A stretch of 64,000 nucleotides of DNA from Shimia sp051201625 (GTDB lineage: Bacteria; Pseudomonadota; Alphaproteobacteria; Rhodobacterales; Rhodobacteraceae). The DNA lies in contig NZ_CP179203.1 of NCBI RefSeq assembly GCF_051201625.1, positions 1,488,001 through 1,552,000 on the forward strand, read 5' to 3'. Made by a program: the position numbers and the translations under genes. This document shows positions 1-9,009 of the stretch, piece by piece; positions within the stretch are counted from its first letter, which is position 1, and every line of letters starts with the position of its first letter. The notes beneath the pieces are model-generated. The model worked only from the letters and a program-made list of their open reading frames with translations. It did no database searches and was not told where the DNA came from.

Positions 1-374
1 TTGGCGACGGAAAACGACATGCGCCTGTCGGTTTCCTTAGTACCTTGATAATAACTCTCATGTACCAAAGCGCCGTCTTTTAAGATCACAAGTGCCGTGA
101 CAGACCTTTCCTGAGTCCAACGGGTCAGCGCTTCTGAGGATTGTATTTGCGGTCCGGCTTCCAAAATAGATACTGGCCCGGATCCGCGGTTCACCTCTTT
201 ATGTGGGAAAGCAAGGTTCATATTTGAAAAATTGGCTACGATCTTATCCTCGTCGTACAGAGTTACAACAGAGTATAGTCTGCTAATTTCATCGCTTTTC
301 CAAACGTAGATGATCGCCAAAGTAATGATTATTGTTAATAGGCTGCGTCCCATCCATTTGTAAAAAGTTCTCAT
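1..374 (-). CDS. Serine hydrolase, beta-lactamase/NylB-like family (partial, N-terminal 124 residues)
   Basis: The reverse complement reads from an ATG at 374 to the window edge without a stop, giving 124 residues. A GGGGAGA Shine-Dalgarno lies just upstream of the start. Residues about 11-25 form a hydrophobic signal anchor (SLLTIIITLAIIYVW). The segment SVTALVILKDGALVHESYY matches the strand before the nucleophile in class C beta-lactamase-like esterases and 6-aminohexanoate-dimer hydrolases. The edge falls inside the expected S-x-x-K motif: Ser122-Val-Ala is followed by the bases AA, consistent with a Lys codon. It is probably a membrane-anchored or periplasmic hydrolase. The substrate cannot be predicted. 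Confidence 0.75.
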   Translation of the reverse strand, partial: MRTFYKWMGRSLLTIIITLAIIYVWKSDEISRLYSVVTLYDEDKIVANFSNMNLAFPHKEVNRGSGPVSILEAGPQIQSSEALTRWTQERSVTALVILKDGALVHESYYQGTKETDRRMSFSVA

Positions 375-931
375 TAATCGTCTCTCCCCTTGGCGGCGAA
401 ATGTGCAAATCTTGCATTGAACGCGCAAGATTGACGTTGGGGAAGCCCAAAGAAGCCCAATAACTTGGAATTGATCGTCAAACCAAATCACCCCGCATAG
501 ATGTCAGGCTTACCTTCAAAACGGTCGCATTGTATTGTGCCTAGGTGTGGTTCTTGAGTTTCTTTAGCGCTCTCTGTTTCATTTAAATTAGCGCCCTTTT
601 TTGTACTTCTGAGGAAATTTCTATTGAATTATTACGTGACGTATAAGGCTTGCTAGTACTGTCAATTACACAAAGGGGCCGTCGAACTTGGCTGTGGCAA
701 CCAACCAAATTATAGGTGCTGGGTGCAACGAAACGATGCAAAGTGCACGAGCAAGTCAAGAAGCTCTGGTTAGATTTAACGAAGGCTCAGCACAGGGTTC
801 ATGCTGTCAATCGCACAGCATATTTGAAGTGCTGTTTTAGCTTCTCCGCCATTATAATGTTTAGGTTGCCGTCGACCATTATTATTTTCAGATGTCACCT
901 CGTTATTAAATGGCATCGCGAAGAGGCTACC
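375..931. other. Gene-free stretch with small repeats
   Basis: This is the gap between the divergent serine hydrolase start and the 3' end of pth. I see no convincing reading frame. It holds an 8-bp inverted repeat (AATCTTGC at 408-415 against GCAAGATT at 425-432) and a tandem direct repeat GAAGCCCAA at 442-450 and 452-460. Both are near the hydrolase start and could be regulatory, but there is no further support. The remainder is AT-rich without recognisable signals. Confidence 0.5.
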
Positions 932-1618
932 TCACTTGAACCTGTTTATAAGTTGCTGAAGTCTGGATCCAGGCTCTTGGGCTGATGACTCAGTCAACGG
1001 TTCTGATTTTGTTTTGCTCAAATTAAATGAATTCGATTTGGACGAATGGGAAGGGGTGACGCGCAGGGCAACAGCATTCATAAATCGTCCACTATCTCCG
1101 CTAGCTAAATGTGGAGCACCCTCTGACAGCCCACGGAAAAGATCGTCTAGCCAGTCGGCATCTACTCTTGGGAAATCTCGCAGAACGTAACCGGAAACAG
1201 CATTTTTATCGCCGGGGTGACCAATGCCCAAGCGAACTCTGCCATACTTTGGGCCGATATGTTGGTGAATGGAGCGCAGGCCGTTGTGGCCAGCGTGGCC
1301 ACCGTCAATCTTGACCCGACATTTGCCAGGTGCAAGGTCGAGTTCATCGTGAAACACGGTGACGTCCGAACTCGCTAGCTTGTAAAATCGCATCGCTTCG
1401 CCGACCGACTGTCCGGACAGATTCATAAATGTTTCAGGCTTAAGCAACATTACCTTTTCTGATCCAAGGTGGCCTTCAGTTACCACGGCCTGAAATTTTC
1501 CTTTCCATGGGCCAAAATCATAGTCCTTTGCAATTTGTTCGATTGCCATGTAGCCGATATTATGCCGATTTTTCGCATACTTGGCTCCAGGATTTCCCAG
1601 CCCTACAAAGAGTTTCAT
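932..1618 (-). CDS. pth: Peptidyl-tRNA hydrolase
   Basis: This cytosolic enzyme cleaves the ester bond of peptidyl-tRNAs released from stalled ribosomes and recycles the tRNA. The 228-residue product has the family signature FVGLGNPGAKY at the N terminus. Catalytic-site equivalents Asn9, His19 (in NRHNIGY), Asn66 (in ETFMNLSG) and Asp91 (in FHDELD) are all present. The core ends near residue 190. The last 35 or so residues are a polar extension, which is common in this group of alphaproteobacteria. It lies downstream of rplY on the same strand, a frequently conserved pairing, although a terminator-like hairpin and more than 500 bp separate them here. Confidence 0.97.
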   Translation of the reverse strand: MKLFVGLGNPGAKYAKNRHNIGYMAIEQIAKDYDFGPWKGKFQAVVTEGHLGSEKVMLLKPETFMNLSGQSVGEAMRFYKLASSDVTVFHDELDLAPGKCRVKIDGGHAGHNGLRSIHQHIGPKYGRVRLGIGHPGDKNAVSGYVLRDFPRVDADWLDDLFRGLSEGAPHLASGDSGRFMNAVALRVTPSHSSKSNSFNLSKTKSEPLTESSAQEPGSRLQQLINRFK

Positions 1619-1839
1619 GATGTACCTTAGGGGTAATTGAACGAATATGATCTATAGGCGGCGGACACTTGTAAATCAATCAATGACATTATGGGAGTTA
1701 TATGTGCGTGTCAGTTTCTTCACATTAAAGCGTAATGTACGAACTGTCATACTAGCCCGTGGAGATTAAATAATAATTAAGTCGTTGCGCAAGAATAACT
1801 GTGCAAAGAAAGAGTGAAGCTGCGTTTAACTGCCTCCGC

Positions 1840-2097
1840 CTAGACCATCCAAGTCAAGAAATAATGAAGTGTTTTGAGGCTTAAACTGGGATATTTGAGA
1901 CGAGAAAATTCGTTTTTAATCAACCTAAGCTTAGATGCGCCTAACATTAGATCCCATGACTTCAATTGATAGTTTCGCAGGCTGAGATCCTCAAAATGAT
2001 TGTGGAGCTGGTTCTGCTGTTTGGAAGCGCATGTGCCAATTAAGTCATTAAAAATCGTTGGTTTCCCGCGGACCAAAAATAAGTTTAATTCAGCCAC
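1840..2097 (-). CDS. Hypothetical protein, 85 aa (weak)
   Basis: An open frame between rplY and pth on their coding strand, starting with GTG and rich in Leu, Lys and Asn. I do not recognise it. There is no membrane segment or Cys motif. The GGAG preceding the GTG is too close to serve as a normal ribosome site, though a GGGAGGGG lies further upstream. It could be a small accessory gene, a decayed remnant, or chance. Confidence 0.22.
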   Translation of the reverse strand: MAELNLFLVRGKPTIFNDLIGTCASKQQNQLHNHFEDLSLRNYQLKSWDLMLGASKLRLIKNEFSRLKYPSLSLKTLHYFLTWMV

Positions 2098-2136
2098 TCC
2101 GATCGTGCCCCTCCCAATATTAGCTTCGTTCAGATG

Positions 2137-2168
2137 AACAAAAAAGCGGCGCCCTAGTCGGACGCCGC
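2137..2168 (-). terminator. Intrinsic terminator after rplY
   Basis: On the minus strand GCGGCG (complement of 2163-2168) pairs with CGCCGC (complement of 2146-2151) across a short loop and is followed at once by a run of T (complement of AAAAAA at 2140-2145). It lies about 30 bp beyond the rplY stop codon and has the classic shape of a Rho-independent terminator. Confidence 0.8.
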
Positions 2169-2196
2169 GTATGGGAACGGTGTTATGGTCCGAATT

Positions 2197-2841
2197 TTAT
2201 TCTTCGGCAGCTTCAGCTTCCTCTGAGACTTCTACAGTCTCGGTTTCTGCTTCGTCATCAGCTGAACGTAGGCTCGACGGGGCGGAGATGTTGGCGATAA
2301 CAAAATCACGGTCGATCGATGGTTTTGCTCCATCAGGTAGCTTTACATCGGAAATATGGACAATATCGCCCACATCCAAACCTGCCAGATCGACAACGAT
2401 TTGCTCTGGAATATCACCAGCAGTAACGTTTAGTTCGACTTCTGGGCGCACGACGGTCAAAACACCGCCTTTTTTGATACCCGGAGCTTCTTCTTCGTTA
2501 ATAAATTCAACGTGAATGAATATATTAATTTTCGAAGTTCGGCGCAGGCGAAGCAGGTCGATGTGCGTTGGAAGGTCTTTGACCACGTCACGTTGTACGT
2601 TGCGGCAGATTACACGAACGTCCTCAATGCCATCGATCTTAAGGTTCCAAAGGGTTGACAAAAAGCGACCAGCTTTAAGTTTCTTTAACAAAACGTTGAA
2701 CGGAATTTGGATAGCTTGAGGATCGGCTTCCCCACCATAAACTACCCCAGGAACGTAACCATTGCGACGCGCTTGACGAGCGGCGCCCTTGCCTGTCCCC
2801 GTACGTGCTTCAGCGTGAAGATCAGGAATCTGACCAGCCAT
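2197..2841 (-). CDS. rplY: 50S ribosomal protein L25/general stress protein Ctc
   Basis: Binds 5S rRNA in the large ribosomal subunit. The product is the long (CTC/TL5) form: an N-terminal L25 domain (AEARTGTGKGAARQARRNG, then VPGVVYGG) followed by a beta-rich C-terminal domain and an acidic tail ending EEAEAAEE. The start is placed at the ATG of MAGQIPDLHAEA, which has GGAG eight bases upstream. An upstream in-frame ATG at 2877 would add 12 residues without a good ribosome site. That gives 214 residues. It is followed by a terminator and, further on, pth. Confidence 0.95.
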   Translation of the reverse strand: MAGQIPDLHAEARTGTGKGAARQARRNGYVPGVVYGGEADPQAIQIPFNVLLKKLKAGRFLSTLWNLKIDGIEDVRVICRNVQRDVVKDLPTHIDLLRLRRTSKINIFIHVEFINEEEAPGIKKGGVLTVVRPEVELNVTAGDIPEQIVVDLAGLDVGDIVHISDVKLPDGAKPSIDRDFVIANISAPSSLRSADDEAETETVEVSEEAEAAEE

Positions 2842-3432
2842 ATTGAATACTCCATAAATTAGGCGAAGATCCTCCAAGGCTGTATCTTCGCATTAAGTCG
2901 CGCTGATACACCCAGACTTAAGATATGAAAAGAGGTGAATTGGCGCATATTCAATGTTTTAATCACCCTATTGTTCGAAATCTAACAACTTACATGTTGT
3001 GGCACGTCTCAGTGAGCGGAGGACATCCAGTTTTACATTTTGTTGTAATAACAACTGGGCAAACCAGATCTTGTTAAACGGCTTCGGAAGAGGCCGATTT
3101 GGTCGAGTTTATTCTTGGTAGAGACATGAGCATAAGACGTAATGAACATAAAACGAGGTGTATTGCATAAAGTTTCCAGCACGAGGAGCAGGTCGTTATC
3201 ATGGAAAGTGCCTTGTTTTTGTTGCGTCGTTTATTTTTACAGGCAGGCTCGGATGTAGCTGCATATGTCGTGCTTGGGAATTTTGAAGTTTACGCCTGAC
3301 GGCACTCATAACCGCTGATGCAATGTGTGGTGAAACATTTATGACATAGGGTGCCTTAAAGGTCGTTGCGTAATACGGGATTTCAATTTTAATCCTTCCA
3401 AGCGTTTAAACGTGACATTAATTCGCTAGTGA
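2842..3432. other. Gene-free stretch
   Basis: About 590 bp between the start of rplY and the 3' end of the alpha-hydroxyacid dehydrogenase gene. It must contain the rplY promoter. I find no protein-like frame beyond about 30 codons, no RNA gene and no clear terminator. A CCAGTT...AACTGG inverted repeat near 3028-3056 is the only symmetry seen. Confidence 0.5.
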
Positions 3433-4599
3433 TCAAATCTGCCAACGTCCTTCAAATCCCTCAGGTATTAGAAGAATATCTTTGTCTAGCTCCTCGATCC
3501 TACGTCGGCCACAAAGGGCCATTGAGGTATCAAGTTCTTTTTGGATCACCTCGAGTGATTTTGTGACGCCGGCTTCTCCCATCGCGCCCAAACCATAGAT
3601 GAAAGATCGTCCAATGTATGTACCTTTCGCTCCCATTGCCATCGCTTTGAGAACGTCCTGACCTGAGCGAATTCCGCTGTCAATATGCACTTCGATTTGA
3701 TCGCCGACGGCTTGGAGGATAGACGGTAGGGCTCGAATTGAGCTGAGTGCCCCATCGAGCTGCCGGCCGCCATGATTGGAGACGATAATTGCATCTGCTC
3801 CAACTTTGAGCGCCATTTTAGCATCTTCAGCATCAAGAATACCCTTGATGATAAATTTCCCTCCCCACATTTCCTTGAACTTGGCTATTTGAGCCCAGCT
3901 TAAAGAGGGGTCAAAAGCTTCCGCGGTCCAAGATGATAACGAACTGCTATCTTTGACGCCGGCTGCATGCCCAACAATATTTCCAAAGAATTTCCGTTTT
4001 GTGCCAAGCATGCCAATTCCCCATTGTGCTTTGGTCATCATGTTTGCAATGGATTTTGCGGTGAGCTTAGGCGGGGCACTGAGACCATTTTTGATGTCTT
4101 TGTGGCGCTGCCCCATTATCTGTAAATCCACCGTTAAGACGATTGCGGAGCAACGAGCGGCTCGGGCGCGTTCAAACAGTCGGCGCATGAAATCTTCGTC
4201 TTTCAACGTGTATACTTGAAACCAAAAGGGTTTAGTCGTGTGTTTGGCTACATCCTCGATCGAACAAATGGACATGGTAGATAAGGTGAATGGCACGCCA
4301 AATTTTTCGGCAGCACGAGCGGCTTTAATTTCGCCGTCTGCGTGCTGCATACCAGTTAGTCCAACCGGAGCAAGCGCCACTGGCATCGCGACACTCTCAC
4401 CTATCATTTGCGTTGCCGTCGATCGTCCGGTCATATCTACCGCTACACGCTGGCGTAGATAAATATCATCAAAGTCAGACGTATTTTCCCGGAAGGTTTT
4501 TTCTGTCCAACTTCCAGATTCCGAGTAGTCGTAAAACATGCGTGGAACACGACGTTTATAGATACGCTTTAGATCGTCTATGCAGGTTATTACTGGCAT
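3433..4599 (-). CDS. lldD: FMN-dependent alpha-hydroxyacid dehydrogenase (L-lactate dehydrogenase type)
   Basis: Oxidises an L-2-hydroxyacid, most likely L-lactate, to the 2-oxoacid at FMN and passes electrons to the respiratory chain or oxygen. The 388-residue product has the usual length. Family landmarks are MFYDYSESGS near residue 22, the FMN site ALAPVGLTGM, and the catalytic His in IIVSNHGGRQLDGA with the following Arg. GTYIGRSFIYGLGAMGEAGV ends the barrel. The orthologue could equally be another member of the family (glycolate or mandelate type), so substrate is inferred. It lies 146 bp downstream of the MttB-family gene on the same strand. Confidence 0.85.
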   Translation of the reverse strand: MPVITCIDDLKRIYKRRVPRMFYDYSESGSWTEKTFRENTSDFDDIYLRQRVAVDMTGRSTATQMIGESVAMPVALAPVGLTGMQHADGEIKAARAAEKFGVPFTLSTMSICSIEDVAKHTTKPFWFQVYTLKDEDFMRRLFERARAARCSAIVLTVDLQIMGQRHKDIKNGLSAPPKLTAKSIANMMTKAQWGIGMLGTKRKFFGNIVGHAAGVKDSSSLSSWTAEAFDPSLSWAQIAKFKEMWGGKFIIKGILDAEDAKMALKVGADAIIVSNHGGRQLDGALSSIRALPSILQAVGDQIEVHIDSGIRSGQDVLKAMAMGAKGTYIGRSFIYGLGAMGEAGVTKSLEVIQKELDTSMALCGRRRIEELDKDILLIPEGFEGRWQI

Positions 4600-4745
4600 T
4601 TTAAATTACTTTCTCTTTAGATTGTAATATCTTTGACAAACATAGCGTGTGGCAAAGAATAAGCTTCGTGAAACCGGCCGCTGTGTGACGTATTGACTTA
4701 GGCCATGTAAAAACCGTTGTGATCGAGTACACGCGACGACCCCAA

Positions 4746-6329
4746 TTAGATCATTTCAACATTACCTGAATAAACTTCTACAATGTGCCTGTCTGCCGCT
4801 GTCGTGAGTGCTGCAATCTCAGTTCGCTGTGCCTCATCCAAAATTTCCTCGTTTGATGCATTGGCAATCGCTTTAAGTGCGTCATCACGAGCCTCCTCAA
4901 ACGCGCCTCGCCGGTTGGACGCTTCGTAATCGTCGCGGCCCTTGCGTTGAAAGATATGAGGTACAAATTGATCCCTGCATCCTTTGACTGTGTGATTGCT
5001 ATCTAAGAAATGCCCCCCGACGGCAACTTGCATCATTTCGCCAAAATTAAGCGCTTCGTCATTTAACTCGGGCGTGCGAAGGAAACGGCGTATCATCGCA
5101 CCAATTTCATTGTCGAGTACGGCCTGAACTGGACTAAATACAGTGGCGCACTCTAGCTGACCGACGCCACCCATAATGTCAGCGCCGGACAAAGCGACGG
5201 TTTGCATCAGCAATGCCCGCTCGGACATGGATTGGTGGTCTGCATCAGGAGTGTCAGAGCCAGAACCGTAAGTGTGAGCCATAAGTCCGTAGCCGTGTTT
5301 TACCATCTGGATTGAGAGCGATGCAGCCTGCATTGCCTCGACGCTGGATTGCAGTGCGCTGCCAGTGCGCATGTCAAGCGCGAACATCAATGGCGTGGCA
5401 ATGATGGGCAGCCCCGGTGACAGCACATGCGCCATGGTGATCATCCCAACAATTTCGGCCACCGCCATTAGGGTAAGTGATGGCGCAGAGAGTGGAGCAG
5501 TGCCGCCAGCACTCGGTAGCGAACAAGCATGCACTGGAACGCCATATTTCCCACAGGCAATAATGACCTCCGTATCCATGTACTTAAATTCAAGTGGCGA
5601 AAAGGAACATGTTATAGTGCTTGTTGAGGGACGCGATCGTAGTTGCTCTTCGCCGCCTGCGGCAATCGCAGCGATCTTGAGCAGGTAATCGATATTTTCT
5701 TTTTGGTAAGGTTGCATCCAGACATGTTTCCGCGTTCCGGCAGAGATGCGAGCGTAGGAATGAATGTCGGCGGTCACCTCAGGTACACCATGTACGAAGG
5801 GGTGTGCTATGAAGCCAACTTGATCCAAACTATCCGCTACGGCGGCGATTTCACTGGCTGCGGTTAAATCCATGTTGCGGTACGATGCGTCTCGTGGGTC
5901 GATGTAACCGTGTCCGCCAGTGCCAGTCCGCAAAATGAAACCGCTATCTGGGCGTGGTAGTGGCACGTCAAACTGTCGAGCCTTTCCGGCCAGTGTGGTC
6001 GATTTGGGCGTCTGCGCGAGTGCTTCTTTGATAAGTGCGCGTGGCATTTTGAGACGTCCTGCCTCGATACCTTCGCGCGCGCCGGCTTTAAGCAGAGCTT
6101 TCTTTGCCTGCGGATGCACAATCATAACGCCGTAATCTTCGAGCAGGCGCATTACGCGTTCTTTAAGAAATCCCATTCGATCGCTGTCCAGAAATCCAAA
6201 ACTGGCGCGAGCGCCGATCACGTGCTCCATAGAGAACGCATTTGCTCCAGCACGGCTGATCGGGGGGTTTTTACGCCCCCTTCGTTTACGATAAGGTTTT
6301 TTGTCGGCATCCCTAATACTCGCGTCCAT
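4746..6329 (-). CDS. MttB-family (trimethylamine methyltransferase-like) corrinoid methyltransferase, non-pyrrolysine type
   Basis: Members transfer a methyl group from a quaternary or tertiary amine to a cobalamin-binding protein. Here a 527-residue frame begins at the ATG of MDASIRDADKK, preceded by GGGGGATC. An ATG 13 codons upstream lacks a ribosome site. The N terminus is basic (YRKRRGRKNPP). The family core runs from RVMRLLEDYGVMIVHPQAK to the C terminus. The frame has no in-frame UAG, so this is one of the non-pyrrolysine homologues. Characterised relatives such as MtgB use glycine betaine, and others use carnitine or proline betaine. No corrinoid protein or methyl-acceptor gene is adjacent. 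Substrate is unknown. Confidence 0.85.
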   Translation of the reverse strand: MDASIRDADKKPYRKRRGRKNPPISRAGANAFSMEHVIGARASFGFLDSDRMGFLKERVMRLLEDYGVMIVHPQAKKALLKAGAREGIEAGRLKMPRALIKEALAQTPKSTTLAGKARQFDVPLPRPDSGFILRTGTGGHGYIDPRDASYRNMDLTAASEIAAVADSLDQVGFIAHPFVHGVPEVTADIHSYARISAGTRKHVWMQPYQKENIDYLLKIAAIAAGGEEQLRSRPSTSTITCSFSPLEFKYMDTEVIIACGKYGVPVHACSLPSAGGTAPLSAPSLTLMAVAEIVGMITMAHVLSPGLPIIATPLMFALDMRTGSALQSSVEAMQAASLSIQMVKHGYGLMAHTYGSGSDTPDADHQSMSERALLMQTVALSGADIMGGVGQLECATVFSPVQAVLDNEIGAMIRRFLRTPELNDEALNFGEMMQVAVGGHFLDSNHTVKGCRDQFVPHIFQRKGRDDYEASNRRGAFEEARDDALKAIANASNEEILDEAQRTEIAALTTAADRHIVEVYSGNVEMI

Positions 6330-6440
6330 CTCTGATCCCCCTTTGGCGAAAGACGAGTTGGCACACACCGATTCCGCTCACTGCCTGCCGACTTGAGCGT
6401 GTTTACGATAGCGACAGAGCTTGTGTGATCAAGGAAAATA

Positions 6441-7232
6441 TCAGGCGGCGTGCGCACCGTCTGCGAGGGACCTCACGAAGTCGAGTACTTCGGATACAGG
6501 TTTACCGGAGGCGATTTGACTTACGATTGCGGAACCAACCACCGCGCCATCCGCTACGGAAGCGATCTTTCGGGACTTCTCTGGCGTGTTGATACCAAAG
6601 CCGACAATAACTGGTAAGTCGGTGCTTGATTTGATGCGAGATACTTCGGGGCCTACATCGTTAGCCTGCGCTTCTGCTGCGCCTGTAATTCCTGTTATCG
6701 ACACGTAATAAACGAACCCTGATGTGTTTTGCAGCACTTTGGGCAGGCGCTTATCATCGGTTGTTGGCGTGGCAAGTCGAATAAAATTCAGGCCTGCGGC
6801 CTGTGCTGGAATGCACAGTTCACAATCTTCTTCTGGGGGCAGGTCTACAACAATCAGACCATCAATTCCGGCTGTTTTGGCGTCCGCAAGAAACTGATTT
6901 ACTCCCCGGTTATAGATTGGGTTGTAATAACCCATCATTACGATGGGGGTTGAGTCATCGGATTTGCGGAACTCGGTCGCCAAATCAAGTGTTCTTTGCA
7001 GTGTCATGCCACCGTCGAGTGCTCGCTGCCCTGCTTGCTGAATAGTTGGCCCATCCGCCATGGGGTCAGTAAATGGCAATCCAAGCTCGATAATGTCTAC
7101 ACCGGCGCCGGGCAATCCTTTTACTAAGTTCAAACAAGTGTCATAATCAGGATCACCGGCCATTATATAAGCGACAAAAGCCTTCTTATTGGCAGCCTGA
7201 AGTTCTTTAAATTTGGCGTCGATACGTGTCAT
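6441..7232 (-). CDS. trpA: Tryptophan synthase alpha chain
   Basis: Cleaves indole-3-glycerol phosphate to indole and glyceraldehyde 3-phosphate and channels indole to TrpB. The start is the ATG of MTRIDAKF with AAGGA upstream. The preceding in-frame TTG is less likely. The 263-residue product carries the catalytic Glu in IIELGLPFTDPMADGP, with the catalytic Asp in the same segment, MMGYYNPI, and the phosphate-binding GFGINTPEKS. trpB and trpF, its usual upstream partners, are not adjacent. Here the upstream region is a long divergent gap to ychF and the downstream neighbour is the MttB-type gene. Confidence 0.96.
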   Translation of the reverse strand: MTRIDAKFKELQAANKKAFVAYIMAGDPDYDTCLNLVKGLPGAGVDIIELGLPFTDPMADGPTIQQAGQRALDGGMTLQRTLDLATEFRKSDDSTPIVMMGYYNPIYNRGVNQFLADAKTAGIDGLIVVDLPPEEDCELCIPAQAAGLNFIRLATPTTDDKRLPKVLQNTSGFVYYVSITGITGAAEAQANDVGPEVSRIKSSTDLPVIVGFGINTPEKSRKIASVADGAVVGSAIVSQIASGKPVSEVLDFVRSLADGAHAA

Positions 7233-7806
7233 CAACTAATCCTTATATTTTATCTTTGTTTCGGTGGGCGAGCTCCACAAATGCGCGGTTCTCTATATTG
7301 AGAGAGTGTTCTTGCTGTTTTATTCTACTACCCACATGCGCGCGCCTGATAACTTCGGCACGTTCTGTCACACTTTTCTTGTTCTTTCGATGCTGTTTCA
7401 TAGATTAAAATCTGCCAGCCGGAATACTTTGGCTCAAGGAAAACTGACAAGGTGGGGCTTATTTGGCTCAGTACGCCTCGTTTAGGACCTATCTTTGCAA
7501 GAAATTTGGGTACGAGTGCGAGTTTCCAGCACCCGTATTAATGGTGTTTATAATAGTTGTTAGGATGTAATGTGGACTGATCGTGCCGTCGCGATTTTTG
7601 GATGCAGACTTAGCTGGAAATGTCGTCGAAAGACATTGATCAAGCCCCTTTTGCGCATCAGACTTCGTCGCCATGGTGCTGGCACTGCGGTCGAGAGGCT
7701 TGATGGAATTCACAACAGATCCTGATTACGTGCAATGGAAACACACTGCTTGCGTCATCCTCTAACACTGCATATTAGCACAACGAGGGTGAGTTGGGAG
7801 GTCGAG
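7233..7806. other. Divergent gene-free region between trpA and ychF
   Basis: About 570 bp that must carry the promoters of both genes. Short frames here have unlike-protein composition and no ribosome sites. I see no RNA gene or strong hairpin. GGGAGGTCGAG at 7796-7806 is the ychF ribosome site. Confidence 0.5.
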
Positions 7807-8904
7807 ATGGGTTTTAAAATGGGGATAGTGGGACTGCCTAATGTGGGCAAATCAACACTATTCAACGCGTTGACCAGAACGGCAGCTGCACAGGCGGCAA
7901 ATTTCCCGTTTTGTACTATTGAGCCAAATATTGGCGAAGTTGGCGTGCCTGATGCGCGGTTGGATCGTTTGGCTGTAATAGCCCAGTCAAAGCAAATAAT
8001 TCCGACGCGAATGACCTTCGTTGATATTGCTGGCCTCGTCAAAGGCGCGAGTAAAGGTGAGGGATTGGGAAATCAATTTCTAGCAAATATCCGTGAAGTT
8101 GATGCTATTGCTCATGTACTGCGTTGTTTTGAAGATGGTGACGTTACGCATGTTGAGGGGCGTGTAGATCCCGTCGCTGACGCGGAGACCATCGAAACCG
8201 AACTTATGCTGGCGGATATTGAAAGTATCGAGAAGCGATTGCAAGGTTTAGTGCGCAAGGTAAGGGGTGGTGACAAGGAAGCGATCCAGCAAGAGCGACT
8301 GCTAAAAGAAGCGATGGCAGTGTTAGAAGATGGGCGACCAGCGCGTGTGATCGATGTAAATGACGAGGACGCCAAAGCGTGGAAGATGCTTCAGTTATTA
8401 ACGACGAAACCCGTGTTATTTGTTTGTAACGTGGGTGAGGCAGAAGCCGGAAACGGTAACGAGTACTCGGCAAAAGTTGCTTCGATGGCGTTAGAGCAGG
8501 GCAACAGTCACGTTATCATCTCAGCTCAGATCGAAGAAGAAATCAGTCAACTGGAAGATGGCGAGGCGTCCATGTTTTTGGATGAAATGGGACTTCAAGA
8601 AGCCGGGTTGGATCGTCTGATCCGCGCGGGCTACGAGCTTTTGCACTTGGAAACTTATTTCACGGTGGGTCCCAAAGAGGCTCGCGCATGGACTATCCGC
8701 AAAGGAACGCTGGCACCTCAGGCCGCTGGAGTTATCCATGGAGATTTTGAGAAAGGTTTCATCCGCGCAGAGACCATCACATATGACGATTTCATCGCTA
8801 ACAATGGTGAGCAGGGTGCCAAAGAGACTGGTAAAATGCGTGCTGAGGGCAAGGGCTATCAAGTGAAAGACGGTGACGTCCTACATTTCCTTTTTAATAC
8901 TTGA
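7807..8904 (+). CDS. ychF: Redox-regulated ATPase YchF (Obg-related)
   Basis: A translation-associated P-loop NTPase of the Obg family that prefers ATP and binds ribosomes. The 365-residue product begins MGFKMGIVGLPNVGKSTLFN, so the P-loop lies within the first 20 residues. The start at 7807 follows GGGAGGT, while the upstream in-frame ATG at 7735 would add an unrelated 24-residue leader. The switch segment FVDIAGLVKGASKGEGLGN and the C-terminal TGS domain (FTVGPKEARAWTIRKGTLAP) are complete. It is transcribed alone. Confidence 0.96.
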   Translation: MGFKMGIVGLPNVGKSTLFNALTRTAAAQAANFPFCTIEPNIGEVGVPDARLDRLAVIAQSKQIIPTRMTFVDIAGLVKGASKGEGLGNQFLANIREVDAIAHVLRCFEDGDVTHVEGRVDPVADAETIETELMLADIESIEKRLQGLVRKVRGGDKEAIQQERLLKEAMAVLEDGRPARVIDVNDEDAKAWKMLQLLTTKPVLFVCNVGEAEAGNGNEYSAKVASMALEQGNSHVIISAQIEEEISQLEDGEASMFLDEMGLQEAGLDRLIRAGYELLHLETYFTVGPKEARAWTIRKGTLAPQAAGVIHGDFEKGFIRAETITYDDFIANNGEQGAKETGKMRAEGKGYQVKDGDVLHFLFNT

Positions 8905-9009
8905 GAGGCGTCATAGCCTGCGACAGACTAAAAAAGTTGATTCAGGAGTCAAAACGCGGTGAAGCTGCTGCGCACTGAATAGAAGTGCCTCCAACAAGCT
9001 TAATACTGC

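Noticed and set aside
716..985. 89-codon plus-strand frame left of pth
   Set aside because: It overlaps the 3' end of pth in antisense, has atypical composition and no ribosome site.
4746..6329. Pyrrolysine-containing trimethylamine methyltransferase
   Set aside because: The frame has no in-frame UAG, so pyrrolysine is not encoded; only the superfamily assignment is kept.
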